From Parvibaculum sp. (GTDB taxonomy: Bacteria > Pseudomonadota > Alphaproteobacteria > Parvibaculales > Parvibaculaceae), in assembly GCF_030651915.1 (NCBI RefSeq), contig NZ_JAUSBV010000002.1, forward strand, positions 386,414 through 450,413: a stretch of DNA of 64,000 bases, given 5' to 3'. The notes beneath the pieces are model-generated. The model was not told the DNA's origin. It saw only the letters and a program-made list of their open reading frames with translations, and made no database searches. Positions 39,621 through 49,152 of this stretch are shown piece after piece (position 1 is the first letter of the stretch; the number at the start of each line of letters is the position of its first letter). A program made the position numbers and the translations under genes.

Positions 39621-40232
39621 TCACGTCCGCCGCGGCCAGCCGCCATGACGGCGGATTTCGGTCGCCGATTGGCGGTTTTCCGGCCCTTCGAGAAAGATCA
39701 GCGCCGGCGGCGCGCGGCCGGCCAGCAGATGGCCGTCGCTGGCATCGAACGTGTAGGCCCGGAGCGCCGTTGCGGCGGGCGACAGGCGCGCCTTCAGTGT
39801 GTATCCCGGCCTTGGATAGACGGCGATCGGCGCGAGGCCCACGATTTCGCGCCAACGCTGCCAGCGCGGCAATTCGATCATGTTGTCGGCGCCCATCAGC
39901 CAGACGAAGCGAATGTCGGGATGGCGTTCCGCCAGCGCCGCCAGCGTGTCGACGGTGTAGCGCGTGCCGAGGCGGGCTTCGATGTCCGACACGCAGATAC
40001 GCGGGTCCTGCGCCATCGCCTCGGCCGAGGCGATGCGGTCGGCATAGGGCGCCATGCCGGTTTCGGACTTCAGCGGATTTCGCGGCGAAACCAGCCACCA
40101 GACACGGTCGAGATGAAGCGCGCGCAGGCACATTCGCGTGACATGCAGATGGCCCTCATGCGCCGGATTGAAGGAGCCGCCGAGTAGGCCGACCCTCAGG
40201 CCCGGTGCCAGCAGCTCGCCGCGCCGCGTCAT
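39621..40232 (-). CDS. nadD: nicotinate-nucleotide adenylyltransferase
   Basis: The 203-residue nucleotidyltransferase joins nicotinate mononucleotide and ATP to deamido-NAD. The GGSFNPAHEGHLH motif (18-30) is the adenylyltransferase HxGH signature, and SATEIRR near the C terminus is the usual second motif. It starts 13 bases after proA in the same direction. No other NAD genes are nearby; this obg-proBA-nadD-rsfS order is standard for the group. Confidence 0.95.
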   Translation of the reverse strand: MTRRGELLAPGLRVGLLGGSFNPAHEGHLHVTRMCLRALHLDRVWWLVSPRNPLKSETGMAPYADRIASAEAMAQDPRICVSDIEARLGTRYTVDTLAALAERHPDIRFVWLMGADNMIELPRWQRWREIVGLAPIAVYPRPGYTLKARLSPAATALRAYTFDASDGHLLAGRAPPALIFLEGPENRQSATEIRRHGGWPRRT

Positions 40233-40245
40233 GTGCGTTTGTCTG

Positions 40246-41535
40246 TCAGGGCCGCACCTGGCCGTTGCCGCGCACCATGTATTTGAAACTGGTCAGTTGC
40301 TCGACGCCGACCGGCCCGCGCGCATGGAACTTGCCGGTGGCGATGCCGATCTCGGCACCCATGCCGAACTCGCCGCCATCGGCAAATTGTGTCGAGGCAT
40401 TGTGCAGCAGGATGGCGCTGTCGAGTTCGGTCAGGAAACGGCGCGCCGTCGCCGCATTTCCCGTCACGATCGCTTCGGTATGTGCCGAACCGTATTCGAC
40501 GATATGCGCCATCGCTGCATCGATGCCACCGACCACGCGCACCGCGATGATGGCGTCGAGATATTCGGTGATCCAGTCTTCTTCCGTTGCCGGTTTGACA
40601 CGCGTGTCGACAGCGCGCGTGGCGGCGTCGCCGCGCACCTCGCAGCCCGCGGCCAGCAGCGCCTCGACCAGCGGCTTCAGATGTGTCGCGGCACAGGCCT
40701 CGTCGACCAGCAGCGTTTCGGCGGCGCCGCAAATGCCGGTGCGCCGCAGCTTCGAATTCAGAACGATGTTGCGCGCCATGTCGAGATCGGCGTCGCGGTC
40801 GACATAGACATGGCAGATCCCTTCGAGATGGGCGAAGACCGGCACGCGTGCCTCATCCTGCACACGGGCAACAAGGCTCTTGCCACCGCGCGGCACGATG
40901 ACATCGAGATGACCGTCAAGCCCGCGCAGCATTTCGCCGACGGCGCCGCGATCAGCGACCGGAACCAGCTGGATGGCCGCTTCGGGCAGGCCGGCCGCGA
41001 TGATGCCTTCGAGCAGTGCGGCATGGATCGCCTTGCTTGAACGCAGGGCTTCCGAGCCGCCGCGCAGGATCGCCGCGTTGCCGGATTTCAGGCAGAGCGC
41101 GCCGGCATCGGCCGTCACATTGGGGCGGCTTTCATAAATGATGCCGATGACACCGAGCGGTGTGCGGACGCGCTCGATATGCAAGCCGTTGGGGCGGTCC
41201 CATTCGGCGATCTTGGTGCCGACGGGATCGGGCAGGGCGGCGATTTCCTCCAGCGCGCGGGCAATCGCCTCGACGCGTTTCGTGTCGAGTGTCAGACGGT
41301 CGATCATCGCGGGCGCCAGACCATTTTTCACGGCATCCGACACGTCGTCGGCATTGGCGGTCAGAATGTCGTCGACATTGGCGCGCACGGCCATGGCGGC
41401 GGCCAGCAGCGCGGCGTCTTTCTGCTTGGTCGGGATGCGCGCGAGCGTGGTCGCGGCGGCGCGCGCGGCGCGGCCGATCCCGGCCATCAGGGCGGCGACG
41501 TCCTGCTTTTCCGTGCTCATTTTCACGATCGTCAT
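40246..41535 (-). CDS. proA: gamma-glutamyl phosphate reductase
   Basis: The 429-residue NADPH-dependent aldehyde-dehydrogenase-fold enzyme makes glutamate semialdehyde for proline synthesis. [29 protein letters not shown] and the catalytic Cys in [14 protein letters not shown] are present. The ATG at 41533-41535 has AGGAAGGGG upstream; a second ATG five codons later is an alternative. It works with ProB, the preceding gene. Confidence 0.96.
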   Translation of the reverse strand: MTIVKMSTEKQDVAALMAGIGRAARAAATTLARIPTKQKDAALLAAAMAVRANVDDILTANADDVSDAVKNGLAPAMIDRLTLDTKRVEAIARALEEIAALPDPVGTKIAEWDRPNGLHIERVRTPLGVIGIIYESRPNVTADAGALCLKSGNAAILRGGSEALRSSKAIHAALLEGIIAAGLPEAAIQLVPVADRGAVGEMLRGLDGHLDVIVPRGGKSLVARVQDEARVPVFAHLEGICHVYVDRDADLDMARNIVLNSKLRRTGICGAAETLLVDEACAATHLKPLVEALLAAGCEVRGDAATRAVDTRVKPATEEDWITEYLDAIIAVRVVGGIDAAMAHIVEYGSAHTEAIVTGNAATARRFLTELDSAILLHNASTQFADGGEFGMGAEIGIATGKFHARGPVGVEQLTSFKYMVRGNGQVRP

Positions 41536-41604
41536 GGGGCGGTCCCCTTCCTCTGCACGCGGCCTCGCGAAGTATCTCAGGCCGCCGCGCCGGTTTCAAC
41601 GGTC

Positions 41605-42726
41605 TCAGCTTTTCTTCAGCACCAGATCGTCGCGATGGATCATTTCGGCGCGACCGGAATAACCAAGCAATTCCTCGATTTCACCACTCGAATGACCGGC
41701 GATCTGTCGCGCATCGGCACTTGAATAGGCAACGAGGCCGCTGGCGATTTCGCGGCCCGCGCCGTCGCGCACGCTGACCGCGTCGCCGCGGTCGAACGTG
41801 CCGTCGACCGCAACGACGCCGGCCGGCAGCAGGCTGCGGCCCTGCACCAGCGCCTTGACGGCGCCGTCATCGATCACCAGCGTGCCGAGGCTTTTCAGCG
41901 ATCCCGAGATCCAGCGCTTGCGCGCCGCATAGGGCGTCGAATGGGCGGCGAACCAGGTGCAGCGCGCGCCTTCCTCGACGGCTTGCAGCGGATGCAGACG
42001 GCGGCCGTCGGCAATCGCCATGCGGGCACCGCCTTCGGTGGCGATGCGGGCGGCCGCGAGTTTCGTTTTCATGCCGCCGCGCGAATACTCGCTGGCGGCG
42101 CCGCCGGCCATCGCTTCGATTTCGGGCGTGATCTCGGCGATTTCCGGCAGATGCGTCGCGCCGGGCAGATGGGGCGGTGCCGTGTAGAGGCCGTCGACAT
42201 CGGAAAGCAGGACCAGGCAATCGGCCGACATCATGCTGGCGACGCGGGCGGCGAGGCGATCATTGTCGCCATAGCGGATTTCGGTCGTCGCCACCGTGTC
42301 GTTCTCGTTGATGACGGGTACCGCGCCGAGTTTCAGCAGTGTCGAGATGGTCGAGCGGGCATTGAGATAGCGGCGGCGCTCTTCGGTGTCTTCCAGCGTC
42401 ACCAGAATCTGCGCGCAGGAATGGCCATAGGCCGACAACATTTCCTGGAACGCATGCGCAAGCCCGATCTGGCCGACCGCGGCGGCGGCCTGGCTTTCCT
42501 CGAGCTTCAGCTTGCCGGGCGCCAGCTTCAGCGCGCGCCGGCCGAGCGAAATGGCGCCGGAAGAAACGATCAGCACTTCCTGGCCGCGCGCCCGCATGCG
42601 CGCCACATCTTCGACCAGCGCCTGCAACCAGGTGCGGTTGAGCTTGCCGGTTTCGGCATCGGTCAAGAGCGCCGAGCCGATCTTGACGACAACGCGCTGC
42701 GCTTGCGCGAGATATGAGGTGCTCAT
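41605..42726 (-). CDS. proB: glutamate 5-kinase
   Basis: The 373-residue protein phosphorylates glutamate as the first, feedback-controlled step of proline synthesis. The amino-acid kinase domain ([32 protein letters not shown]) is followed by a PUA domain (about residues 280-373), as in the long form of the enzyme. It overlaps the obgE stop region by 4 bases (ATGA). Confidence 0.96.
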   Translation of the reverse strand: MSTSYLAQAQRVVVKIGSALLTDAETGKLNRTWLQALVEDVARMRARGQEVLIVSSGAISLGRRALKLAPGKLKLEESQAAAAVGQIGLAHAFQEMLSAYGHSCAQILVTLEDTEERRRYLNARSTISTLLKLGAVPVINENDTVATTEIRYGDNDRLAARVASMMSADCLVLLSDVDGLYTAPPHLPGATHLPEIAEITPEIEAMAGGAASEYSRGGMKTKLAAARIATEGGARMAIADGRRLHPLQAVEEGARCTWFAAHSTPYAARKRWISGSLKSLGTLVIDDGAVKALVQGRSLLPAGVVAVDGTFDRGDAVSVRDGAGREIASGLVAYSSADARQIAGHSSGEIEELLGYSGRAEMIHRDDLVLKKS

Positions 42727-43769
42727 GGCTTCCAGCCCTCTTCGTCCTCGTCCTGCGCTTCGGCCTTGCGTTCGCGCGCCCGGTTTTCCGCGATCGCATC
42801 GGCAACGAGCCGCAGCACGGCGGTCACGCCCTCGCCCGAAACGCCCGACAGGAGATGCACCTTGCCGCCGCTCACTTCTTCCAGCCGCTGCTTCTTCTCG
42901 GCGCGTTCCTCTTCGGTCAGCGCATCGGCCTTGTTGAGGGAGAGAATTTCGGGCTTGTCCTCGAGGCCGGCGCCATAGGCTTCGATCTCGCCGCGAATCA
43001 CCTCATAGGCTTCCGCCACATCGTCCTGCGTCCCGTCGACCAGATGGATCAGGATGCTGCAACGTTCGAGATGGCCGAGAAAACGATCGCCGAGGCCGGC
43101 GCCTTCATGCGCGCCTTCGATCAGGCCCGGAATATCGGCCAGCACGAAGCTGCGCGTATCGACGGTGACGACGCCGAGACCGGGATTGAGCGTGGTGAAA
43201 GGATAGTCGGCGATTTTCGGTTTGGCGGCGCTGACGGCGGCGAGGAAGGTCGACTTGCCGGCATTGGGCAGCCCGACAAGACCGGCGTCCGCGATCAGCT
43301 TCAGCCGCAGCACGATCCATTTCTCGATCCCGTCCTGACCGGGATTGGCGTGGCGCGGCGACTGGTTGGTCGAGCTCTTGAAATAGGCATTGCCGAAGCC
43401 GCCATTGCCGCCCTTGGCGAGCACGATGCGCTGGCCCAGTTCGGTCATGTCGGCGATCAGCGTCTCGCCGTCTTCCTCGAACACCTGCGTCCCGGCGGGC
43501 ACCTTCAGCACCACATCGGCGCCATTGGCGCCGGAGCGGTTCTTGCCCATGCCATGCATGCCGGTCTTGGCCTTGTAATGCTGCTGGAAACGGTAATCGA
43601 TCAGCGTGTTGAGACCCTCGACGCATTCGATCACGACCGAGCCGCCGCGGCCGCCATCGCCGCCGTCGGGTCCGCCATATTCGATGAACTTCTCGCGCCG
43701 GAAGCTGACGGCGCCAGCGCCGCCATTGCCCGAACGGATAAAGATTTTCGCCTGGTCGAGAAATTTCAT
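42723..43769 (-). CDS. obgE: GTPase ObgE/CgtA
   Basis: The 348-residue ribosome-assembly and stress GTPase has the glycine-rich Obg domain ([26 protein letters not shown]...GGPDGGDGG), then the G domain with [22 protein letters not shown] and the SGV(S)GEG motif. I start at ATG 43767-43769 (MKFLDQ), which overlaps the stop of the GNAT gene upstream (ATGA). Confidence 0.96.
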   Translation of the reverse strand: MKFLDQAKIFIRSGNGGAGAVSFRREKFIEYGGPDGGDGGRGGSVVIECVEGLNTLIDYRFQQHYKAKTGMHGMGKNRSGANGADVVLKVPAGTQVFEEDGETLIADMTELGQRIVLAKGGNGGFGNAYFKSSTNQSPRHANPGQDGIEKWIVLRLKLIADAGLVGLPNAGKSTFLAAVSAAKPKIADYPFTTLNPGLGVVTVDTRSFVLADIPGLIEGAHEGAGLGDRFLGHLERCSILIHLVDGTQDDVAEAYEVIRGEIEAYGAGLEDKPEILSLNKADALTEEERAEKKQRLEEVSGGKVHLLSGVSGEGVTAVLRLVADAIAENRARERKAEAQDEDEEGWKP

Positions 43770-44299
43770 TGGCGATCCCATTTCTCGCGATGGAGAGCGT
43801 AACTGTATTGTTCGATCTCGGCGCCGCGCGGGTTGGACCAGATCGTACTTTCCCCGATGCGCCGGAAACCAAGTTTCTCCAGTATGTGCCCCGAGGCAGG
43901 ATTGTCAGATGCGTGGCCGGATTCGATCAGGGTCAATCCCAGCTCGTCGAATGCAAATGCAACTACTGCTTCCGCCGCCTCCGAGGCGAAACCCCGCCCC
44001 CAGCTCATCTGGTCGAACCAGTATCCGAGCTCGCCCCGGCCTTCACGCAGCTCGTCGATGTCGGTGCATCCGATCATTGTGTTCTTGTGAACGACCGCAA
44101 ACCGGTAGGCTTCGCCGCGTTCCCATTCGCCGGAAATCTGGGCGATCCACTCACGGCAGTTGTCGAGCGTCGATGGATAGGGAGCAAGGCGTAGCATCCT
44201 GATCACGTTCCAGTTGGACTTGATCTCATGCATGCGTTCGGCGTCGCTCGCCGTGAATTGCCGCAGCTGCAAACGCGCGGTATCCAGTATCCGTTCCAT
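43766..44299 (-). CDS. GNAT acetyltransferase (RimJ/RimL type), copy 1
   Basis: The 177-residue product has the RimJ/L-like start ([20 protein letters not shown]), the acetyl-CoA loop in [19 protein letters not shown] (about 99-117) and the terminal strand FRRIGES. Such enzymes acetylate protein N termini or small amines; the substrate is unknown. It sits between obgE and a second GNAT gene (2-base gap), and shares about the same length and motifs with it, so the pair probably arose by duplication. Confidence 0.85.
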   Translation of the reverse strand: MERILDTARLQLRQFTASDAERMHEIKSNWNVIRMLRLAPYPSTLDNCREWIAQISGEWERGEAYRFAVVHKNTMIGCTDIDELREGRGELGYWFDQMSWGRGFASEAAEAVVAFAFDELGLTLIESGHASDNPASGHILEKLGFRRIGESTIWSNPRGAEIEQYSYALHREKWDRQ

Positions 44300-44300
44300 C

Positions 44301-44825
44301 CTACACGTCCGTTCGCGCCAGCCGCATGGTCAGGCAGCGCAGATTTTCCTGCCGCGCCACGCACCAGCGGTGCTCCTCGCCAGTATAGCGGAAGCCCAGT
44401 TTCGTCAGCACGCGGCCCGAGGCATGGTTCTCGGCAAAGTGACCGGAGATGATCGTTTCCGCACCGAAGCGGACGACCGCGTCCGTCAGTACGGCGCGCG
44501 CCGCCTCGGTTGCATAGCCGCGGTTCCAGAAGGGCTCGCCGATCCAGTAGCCGATCTCATGCGTGCCGTCGGCATGGGCCTGAACGCCGCAACCGCCGAC
44601 GAAACCATCGCCATCGGTCACCGCATAGCCGAACTCCTCACCCTCCTGGCGCATCGCCGTCTGTCGCGCAATCCATTCATGCGCCATGTCGAGCGTGTAG
44701 GGAAAGGGCATGCGCGCAAGCATCCGGGCGACATTCCAGTTATTGGCCAGCGCGGCCAGCCTTGCAGCGTCGTCGTCGCGCAGCGGCCGCAGCAGCAATC
44801 TTTCCGTTCTCAGTTCTTCCTGCAT
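44301..44825 (-). CDS. GNAT acetyltransferase (RimJ/RimL type), copy 2
   Basis: The 174-residue protein has RTERLLLRPLRDDDAARLAALANNWNVARML at the N terminus, FWNRGYATEAARAVLTDAV as acetyl-CoA loop and FRYTGEE near the C terminus. NWNVARMLARMPFPY parallels [14 protein letters not shown] of copy 1. The ATG at 44825 has GGAAGGAA upstream; the open frame continues to 45065 but through the terminator region and part of rpmA, and is not used. Confidence 0.85.
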   Translation of the reverse strand: MQEELRTERLLLRPLRDDDAARLAALANNWNVARMLARMPFPYTLDMAHEWIARQTAMRQEGEEFGYAVTDGDGFVGGCGVQAHADGTHEIGYWIGEPFWNRGYATEAARAVLTDAVVRFGAETIISGHFAENHASGRVLTKLGFRYTGEEHRWCVARQENLRCLTMRLARTDV

Positions 44826-44857
44826 CGGGGAATTCCTTCCAACCCCGAAAGGGCACG

Positions 44858-44888
44858 AAAAAAGGGAGATGGCGGCCCATCTCCCTTT
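44858..44888 (-). terminator. intrinsic terminator after rpmA
   Basis: A perfect 12-bp stem (44861-44872 with 44877-44888, loop CGGC) is followed on the minus strand by a run of T. It separates the ribosomal protein pair rplU-rpmA from the GNAT-obgE operon. A second perfect 8-bp hairpin, CGCCACCT-tgcg-AGGTGGCG, lies at 44903-44922, closer to the rpmA stop. Confidence 0.85.
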
Positions 44889-44934
44889 CGTATTTCGATG
44901 GTCGCCACCTTGCGAGGTGGCGTTCACCCCGCGA

Positions 44935-45213
44935 TCAATCCGCCGCGTTCGACGGCATCGCCGCCGGGACGACCGACACGAAGGCGCGGCCGTTCTTGCG
45001 CTTGCGGAACTCGACGGTGCCCTCGCGGGTCGCGAAAATCGTGTGATCCTTGCCGATGCCGACATTGTCGCCCGGATGCACCTTGGTGCCGCGCTGGCGT
45101 ACGATGATGTTGCCGGAAATGACGTTCTCGCCGCCGAACTTCTTGACGCCGAGACGGCGGCCGGCGCTGTCGCGACCGTTGCGGGAGGAACCGCCTGCCT
45201 TTTTGTGAGCCAT
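44935..45213 (-). CDS. rpmA: 50S ribosomal protein L27
   Basis: The 92-residue protein starts [22 protein letters not shown], the standard mature N terminus that reaches the peptidyl transferase centre, with no leader of the Firmicutes type. It follows rplU by 20 bases. Confidence 0.98.
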   Translation of the reverse strand: MAHKKAGGSSRNGRDSAGRRLGVKKFGGENVISGNIIVRQRGTKVHPGDNVGIGKDHTIFATREGTVEFRKRKNGRAFVSVVPAAMPSNAAD

Positions 45214-45233
45214 GTGTCTCTACTCCCTGCCGC

Positions 45234-45545
45234 TTAGCCGGCGATGTCGAGGATCCTGACCAGCGTCAGGTCCTGGCGGTGGCCGTTCTTGCGGCGATAA
45301 TTCTGACGGCGACGCTTCTTGAAGATCGTCAGCTTCGGCCCGCGGGTCTGTTCGACCACTTCGGCCTTCACTGTGGCGCCCTGAACGAGCGGGCTGCCGA
45401 CTTTCGGCGCACCTTCGCCGCCGACCATCAGCACATCGCCGAGATCGATCTTGTCGCCGGCCTTCGCCTCGATCCGCTCGATTTCGAGCACATCGTCTTT
45501 TGCGACCTTGTATTGTTTGCCGCCGGTCCGGATGACTGCGAACAT
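45234..45545 (-). CDS. rplU: 50S ribosomal protein L21
   Basis: The 103-residue protein has the L21 start [14 protein letters not shown] and the signature [18 protein letters not shown] (about 74-91). It is the first gene of the rplU-rpmA operon. Confidence 0.98.
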   Translation of the reverse strand: MFAVIRTGGKQYKVAKDDVLEIERIEAKAGDKIDLGDVLMVGGEGAPKVGSPLVQGATVKAEVVEQTRGPKLTIFKKRRRQNYRRKNGHRQDLTLVRILDIAG

Positions 45546-45665
45546 CGCTTAACCCACCATGTAACGAAAAAAGCCCGACGCGCCACCCTTGAAAGCGGCA
45601 CGGGCCGAATTGGCGGGCAATATACAGGGGGAAGATGGCCTGTCAAGCCGCGGAAGGGCTTGATT

Positions 45666-46463
45666 TCAGGGCTTTTCAGCCGCTTTCAGGTCGTCGGCCG
45701 TGCGCTTGACGCAGAGAACCAGAAAATAGAGCGAGACCGCCCAGAAGCCCCAGAAAGCCGCGGGCGCGGCCTCGGCGGGCGCCAGTGCCGGGGTGCTGGC
45801 CAGCACCAGCCAGAGCGCCAGACCGGTCCAGAGCGCCGTCATGGCCAGCGTCAGGGGCCGGAGCGCCTCGACCCGGAACGGGTGGACGAATTTCAGCGGT
45901 ACGAAGGTCAGGATGCCCAGGGCCCCGATTACCGCCAGATTGATCCATGGGCCGCTGCCGGCAATGAAGAAATAAAGCACCACCAGGTTCCAGACCGCCG
46001 GGAAGCCCGAGAAATAATTGTCGCTGGTCTTCATCTCGCGATTGCCGAAGCAATAAAGCGAGGTCGTCATGATGAAGGCGGCGGCCGGGATTTCCCAGCC
46101 GGGCGGCACCATGCCGAAACGGTAGATCAGCAGCGCCGGGATCACCGTATAGGTCAGATAGTCGATCACGAGGTCGAGCACGGCGCCGTCGAAGCGCGGC
46201 GCATATTCGCTGACGCGGACCTTGCGGGCCATCGGCCCGTCGAAGCCGTCGATGATCAGCGCGGCGCCGAGCCAGAGCAGCGCCAGATGGAGATCGCCGG
46301 CGATCAGCGCCGCGATCGCCAGCAGGCCGGTGACGACGCCCGAGGCCGTGAAAGCGTGAACCGCCCAAGCCGCCGCAACGCGGCCTTCGGTTTCGGATGG
46401 TCGTCGGGGTCTGCCTCGGTGCCGCTCATGGGAAATGAGTCTAGCAGGCAGGGCGCGCTTCAC
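45666..46463 (-). CDS. pcs: phosphatidylcholine synthase (CDP-diacylglycerol:choline)
   Basis: The 265-residue membrane protein has about seven hydrophobic segments and the CDP-alcohol phosphotransferase motif in Pcs spacing: DGFDGPMARK, then DGAVLDLVIDYLTYTVIP with the metal aspartates. Pcs makes phosphatidylcholine in one step from choline and is typical of rhizobia and other alphaproteobacteria with host or membrane-rich lifestyles. The start at 46463 is approximate; the first 25 residues are basic and could be shorter. It is adjacent to, but 120 bases from, rplU and is probably its own unit. Confidence 0.85.
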   Translation of the reverse strand: MKRALPARLISHERHRGRPRRPSETEGRVAAAWAVHAFTASGVVTGLLAIAALIAGDLHLALLWLGAALIIDGFDGPMARKVRVSEYAPRFDGAVLDLVIDYLTYTVIPALLIYRFGMVPPGWEIPAAAFIMTTSLYCFGNREMKTSDNYFSGFPAVWNLVVLYFFIAGSGPWINLAVIGALGILTFVPLKFVHPFRVEALRPLTLAMTALWTGLALWLVLASTPALAPAEAAPAAFWGFWAVSLYFLVLCVKRTADDLKAAEKP

Positions 46464-46575
46464 CTATGGGCCTGAAATCAGGGGCGAGAAAGCCTTGTGC
46501 CGCGCGCCGCCCGCGTCTACATTCCGCGCCGTTTCGACCATGCGGGCGGCCTTTACGGTCCGGCCCGTCCTCTGC

Positions 46576-46705
<130 letters not shown>

Positions 46706-46804
46706 GAAGAGCGGATGCGGCGAGAACCTAGGTTCGACAAAACGCGCCAGCGTTTTGGGGCGAGCGGCTTGGCCGCTCTACCGCTAAGCCGTCAGGTTAA
46801 GGAC

Positions 46805-47046
46805 GAAAACAGGCCAAAGCCTGTTTTCGCCAATCCCACCCTCTCTTCGACCCCTTCCGGGTCGTCCGCAATCGTCGCTCAACCGCCTCTCAGCACATTG
46901 CGGAACGTCATCGAGATGCGCCGTCCGCGTGGTCGCTTCTTGCCCTCGACAATGTCGGCCATGCGCGCCGGGGTTTCATGCGTCCAGTCGTAGCGCGCCG
47001 CACCGGTCAGGATCAGCAGCGCGCGCGGTTCGAGCATGACGGCATG
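46805..47046. repeat. direct repeat copy 1 (alkB 3' region)
   Basis: This stretch of 242 bases is a diverged copy (roughly four-fifths identical by eye) of 48418-48658. It begins with the hairpin GAAAACAGGC-caaa-GCCTGTTTTC, continues through the intergenic segment and ends inside the alkB coding region. The TetR/DUF1772 genes lie between the two copies. Confidence 0.8.
46879..47046 (-). pseudogene. truncated 3' fragment of alkB
   Basis: The minus strand encodes about 56 residues ending RRISMTFRNVLRGG-stop, which align with the C terminus of the intact AlkB-like protein (RRVSMTFRNVRRGG). The HxD metal motif and the whole N-terminal two thirds are missing. The frame runs on into unrelated bases up to 47127 and overlaps the TetR gene, so it is not a functional gene. 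Confidence 0.85.
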
Positions 47047-47104
47047 TCCGCCGGCCTGCGCAAGAGCCGACCGCAGCGATGCGCCTTCGCCCTGTCGAGC
47101 GAAC

Positions 47105-47746
47105 CTAGGGCAGCAACAAAGCCACAAGAGCGTCGGTCAGCCAGGTGGCGTATTGCGCGGGTGAAAGGCCTTCCACGTTCGTTACGAACAAGAAGAGCTC
47201 GGGACTGGCCAGCCGGACAAGGCTCGCTATGGCAGTGTCGCGATCGATTCTGAGTGGCCCGTGCCTGAGCAGGGCATCGACGAGTATCGCAAGATTGAGT
47301 GTGCGGCCTCGATGCAGCCCAACATAAAGTTCTTTCAACGCCGGTTCAGATTCTGCTGCGGCGCGAACCACGGCCATCAGCGGCGCAACGCGTCGGAGGA
47401 CCTCGACAATGTCCTTGGCAAAGAGCGCGATTTGGCTGCGTTGATCAAGCGCCTCCAATACTGCGCGCGGTCCAGCCTGATCCATGAGGGCGGTTCCCGG
47501 CTGGAGACCGCGAACCGACGCGACGACGACCGCCTCTAGAAGAGCGAACTTGCTGCCAAATCCGGCATAGATCGTCTCGACGGAAACGCCCGCCCGCCGG
47601 GCAATGGCGGCGATGGTGGCCTTTTGCCAACCCTCCCGGATGAAGAGGTCCTGGGCTGCCGAGAGCACGGCGGCGCGCGTATCGGACGCCTGGGCGGCAC
47701 GGTGAACCGAGCGATATTTTCGTCTGGGCTTGACGGGTTGTGTCAT
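47105..47746 (-). CDS. TetR family transcriptional regulator
   Basis: The 213-residue protein has the TetR helix-turn-helix (about residues 22-68, AVLSAAQDLFIREGWQKATIAAIARRAGVSVETIYAGFGSKFALLEAV) and a ligand-binding helical domain. ATG 47744-47746 is used; a TTG further upstream is possible. It is divergent from the DUF1772 gene across 92 bases of AT-rich DNA, the usual place for its operator, so it probably represses that gene and itself. The inducer is unknown. Confidence 0.9.
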   Translation of the reverse strand: MTQPVKPRRKYRSVHRAAQASDTRAAVLSAAQDLFIREGWQKATIAAIARRAGVSVETIYAGFGSKFALLEAVVVASVRGLQPGTALMDQAGPRAVLEALDQRSQIALFAKDIVEVLRRVAPLMAVVRAAAESEPALKELYVGLHRGRTLNLAILVDALLRHGPLRIDRDTAIASLVRLASPELFLFVTNVEGLSPAQYATWLTDALVALLLP

Positions 47747-47838
47747 TTGGATACATATATACTGCAATTAATACGCTGTCACTATATCAATTCCAGACCG
47801 CCTGATGAAACGGGCTGCTGAGCGAAGGAGTTTGCGAC

Positions 47839-48300
47839 ATGCCAACGATGACGACGGCTCTGCAGGTCCTCGGCCTGCTGCTGATTTCTCTCATAGTGGG
47901 TTCGATGTTCGGAATCTGGGGCGGCTACAATCCCGCGACCTTTTCGCCGGCGACCTTCGTCGAGGTGCATCAAGGGGCCGTCCGCGGGCTCAACGTATTG
48001 CTGCCCTCGATGGGTCTTGCCTGCATATTGGTCGCCGTGACGTTGGCTTGGCTCGGACGCGGAATGCCACAATCGCGCTGGCTCTACATCGCGGCGGCCG
48101 TTGGAATGGTAGCGGCCGCGCTGATCACGCGCTTTGGCAATCAGCCGATCAACGCCGTCATCATGACATGGGGGGCAGTCCCGCCCGACGGGTGGCAGAT
48201 GTTCCGGGATACCTGGTGGAAGTGGCATCAGGCGCGTTTGGCCGCAGGCTTCTCCGGGGAACTGCTGCTCATCGCCGCGATATTCACTCACCGAGGCTAG
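47839..48300 (+). CDS. DUF1772/anthrone-oxygenase-like membrane protein
   Basis: The 153-residue protein has four hydrophobic segments (about 8-28, 52-72, 80-100, 132-150) and the motif FGNQPINA...W followed by RDTWWKWHQAR (about 98-135), as in DUF1772 proteins, some of which are anthrone oxygenases of polyketide pathways. Here the gene is next to a TetR regulator only, so a role in tolerance to some small molecule is more likely than polyketide synthesis. That is inference. It lies within the cassette flanked by alkB 3' repeats. Confidence 0.65.
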   Translation: MPTMTTALQVLGLLLISLIVGSMFGIWGGYNPATFSPATFVEVHQGAVRGLNVLLPSMGLACILVAVTLAWLGRGMPQSRWLYIAAAVGMVAAALITRFGNQPINAVIMTWGAVPPDGWQMFRDTWWKWHQARLAAGFSGELLLIAAIFTHRG

Positions 48301-48417
48301 ACCCGGAAGCTAAAGCTGGCCCTCCGATGATATTGCCGGTCGCGGGCTGATAGCGCGAACTCGAACGCTATTTCAAATCAGGTTCCGGCAAGGCCGCGGC
48401 GATGAAGAGGTTTCTCT

Positions 48418-48658
48418 GAAAACAGGCCAAAGCCTGTTTTCGCCAATCCTACCCTATCTCCGACCGGCTTCAGGATGGCCTGCATCCCGCTCAACCGCCT
48501 CTCCGCACATTGCGGAACGTCATCGAGACACGCCGCCCGCGCGGTAGCCTCTTGCTGTCGACAATGTCGGTCGCGCGTGCCGGGATTTCATGCGTCCAGT
48601 CGTAACGCGCCGCACCGGTCAGGATCAGCAGTGCGCGCGGTTCGAGAATGAGCGCATG
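48418..48658. repeat. direct repeat copy 2 (alkB 3' region)
   Basis: This copy includes the same GAAAACAGGC hairpin and continues without interruption into intact alkB. It is the counterpart of 46805-47046, and together they bracket a cassette of about 1.37 kb. Confidence 0.8.
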
Positions 48659-49063
48659 CTTTTCGCCGTTCTCTCGATGACGAAATCGCATCTCGCAGGC
48701 CGACAGCAGGCTCAGCGACGCAATCCGGTCGGCGAAGCAGGGCACGCAATCGACATGCGCGCTGATGCCCTGTCCCGGCAGATATTCATTGGCGATCATC
48801 TGATCCGGATGGCGCCCGAATGCCGTTCCGGTTTTCAGCCGCGCGCAGACCGGCGACAGCCAGTCCGGGAGGGTGCCGAGAAAAGCATCGGCGGTCACTG
48901 CGCGGGCGCGGTAGTCGTAGCGCCAGCCGAAATGCTGCACGCGCCGCTTCATCTCGGTGTTCCATTCGCCGGTGTCGAGCGTGCCGACGAGTTCGCGTTC
49001 CTCGGCGGCGGTGACGAAGTCCGGCAGATAGATCGCACCCTGCGGTAGCTGAATCGCGTTCAT
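48491..49063 (-). CDS. AlkB-like 2-oxoglutarate/Fe(II) dioxygenase
   Basis: The 190-residue protein belongs to the AlkB family of alkylated nucleic-acid repair enzymes. The facial triad is His103-x-Asp105 (ISAHVDC) and His158 (YDWTHEI), and RRVSMTFR supplies the 2-oxoglutarate-binding arginines (178 and 184). It is somewhat shorter than E. coli AlkB and resembles the ALKBH-like subgroup; whether DNA, RNA or protein is the substrate is open. The ATG is preceded by a region with no clear Shine-Dalgarno. Its 3' region is duplicated at 46805-47046. Confidence 0.85.
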   Translation of the reverse strand: MNAIQLPQGAIYLPDFVTAAEERELVGTLDTGEWNTEMKRRVQHFGWRYDYRARAVTADAFLGTLPDWLSPVCARLKTGTAFGRHPDQMIANEYLPGQGISAHVDCVPCFADRIASLSLLSACEMRFRHRENGEKHALILEPRALLILTGAARYDWTHEIPARATDIVDSKRLPRGRRVSMTFRNVRRGG

Positions 49064-49152
49064 GCCGACCGATTTTCAACGCGCTATGCTGTGTTTTCAA
49101 ATCGAATTCGCCATGTGGGTCGCGGCGATGGCTTTTGGGAGTGGCAGGGACC

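Noticed and set aside
43766-44825. Adjacent GNAT genes as a toxin-antitoxin (TacT-type) system
   Set aside because: No ribbon-helix-helix antitoxin is present and both proteins are of the RimJ/RimL type.
46760-46800. A second tRNA on the minus strand, suggested by a D-arm-like TAGCGGTAGAGC
   Set aside because: No acceptor, anticodon or T arm can be completed; the signal comes from the hairpin GAGCGGC-ttg-GCCGCTC.
46879-47127. An 82-codon frame as a small AlkB-like gene
   Set aside because: It lacks the HxD motif, its first 26 codons are unrelated and overlap the TetR gene end; it is a truncated copy.
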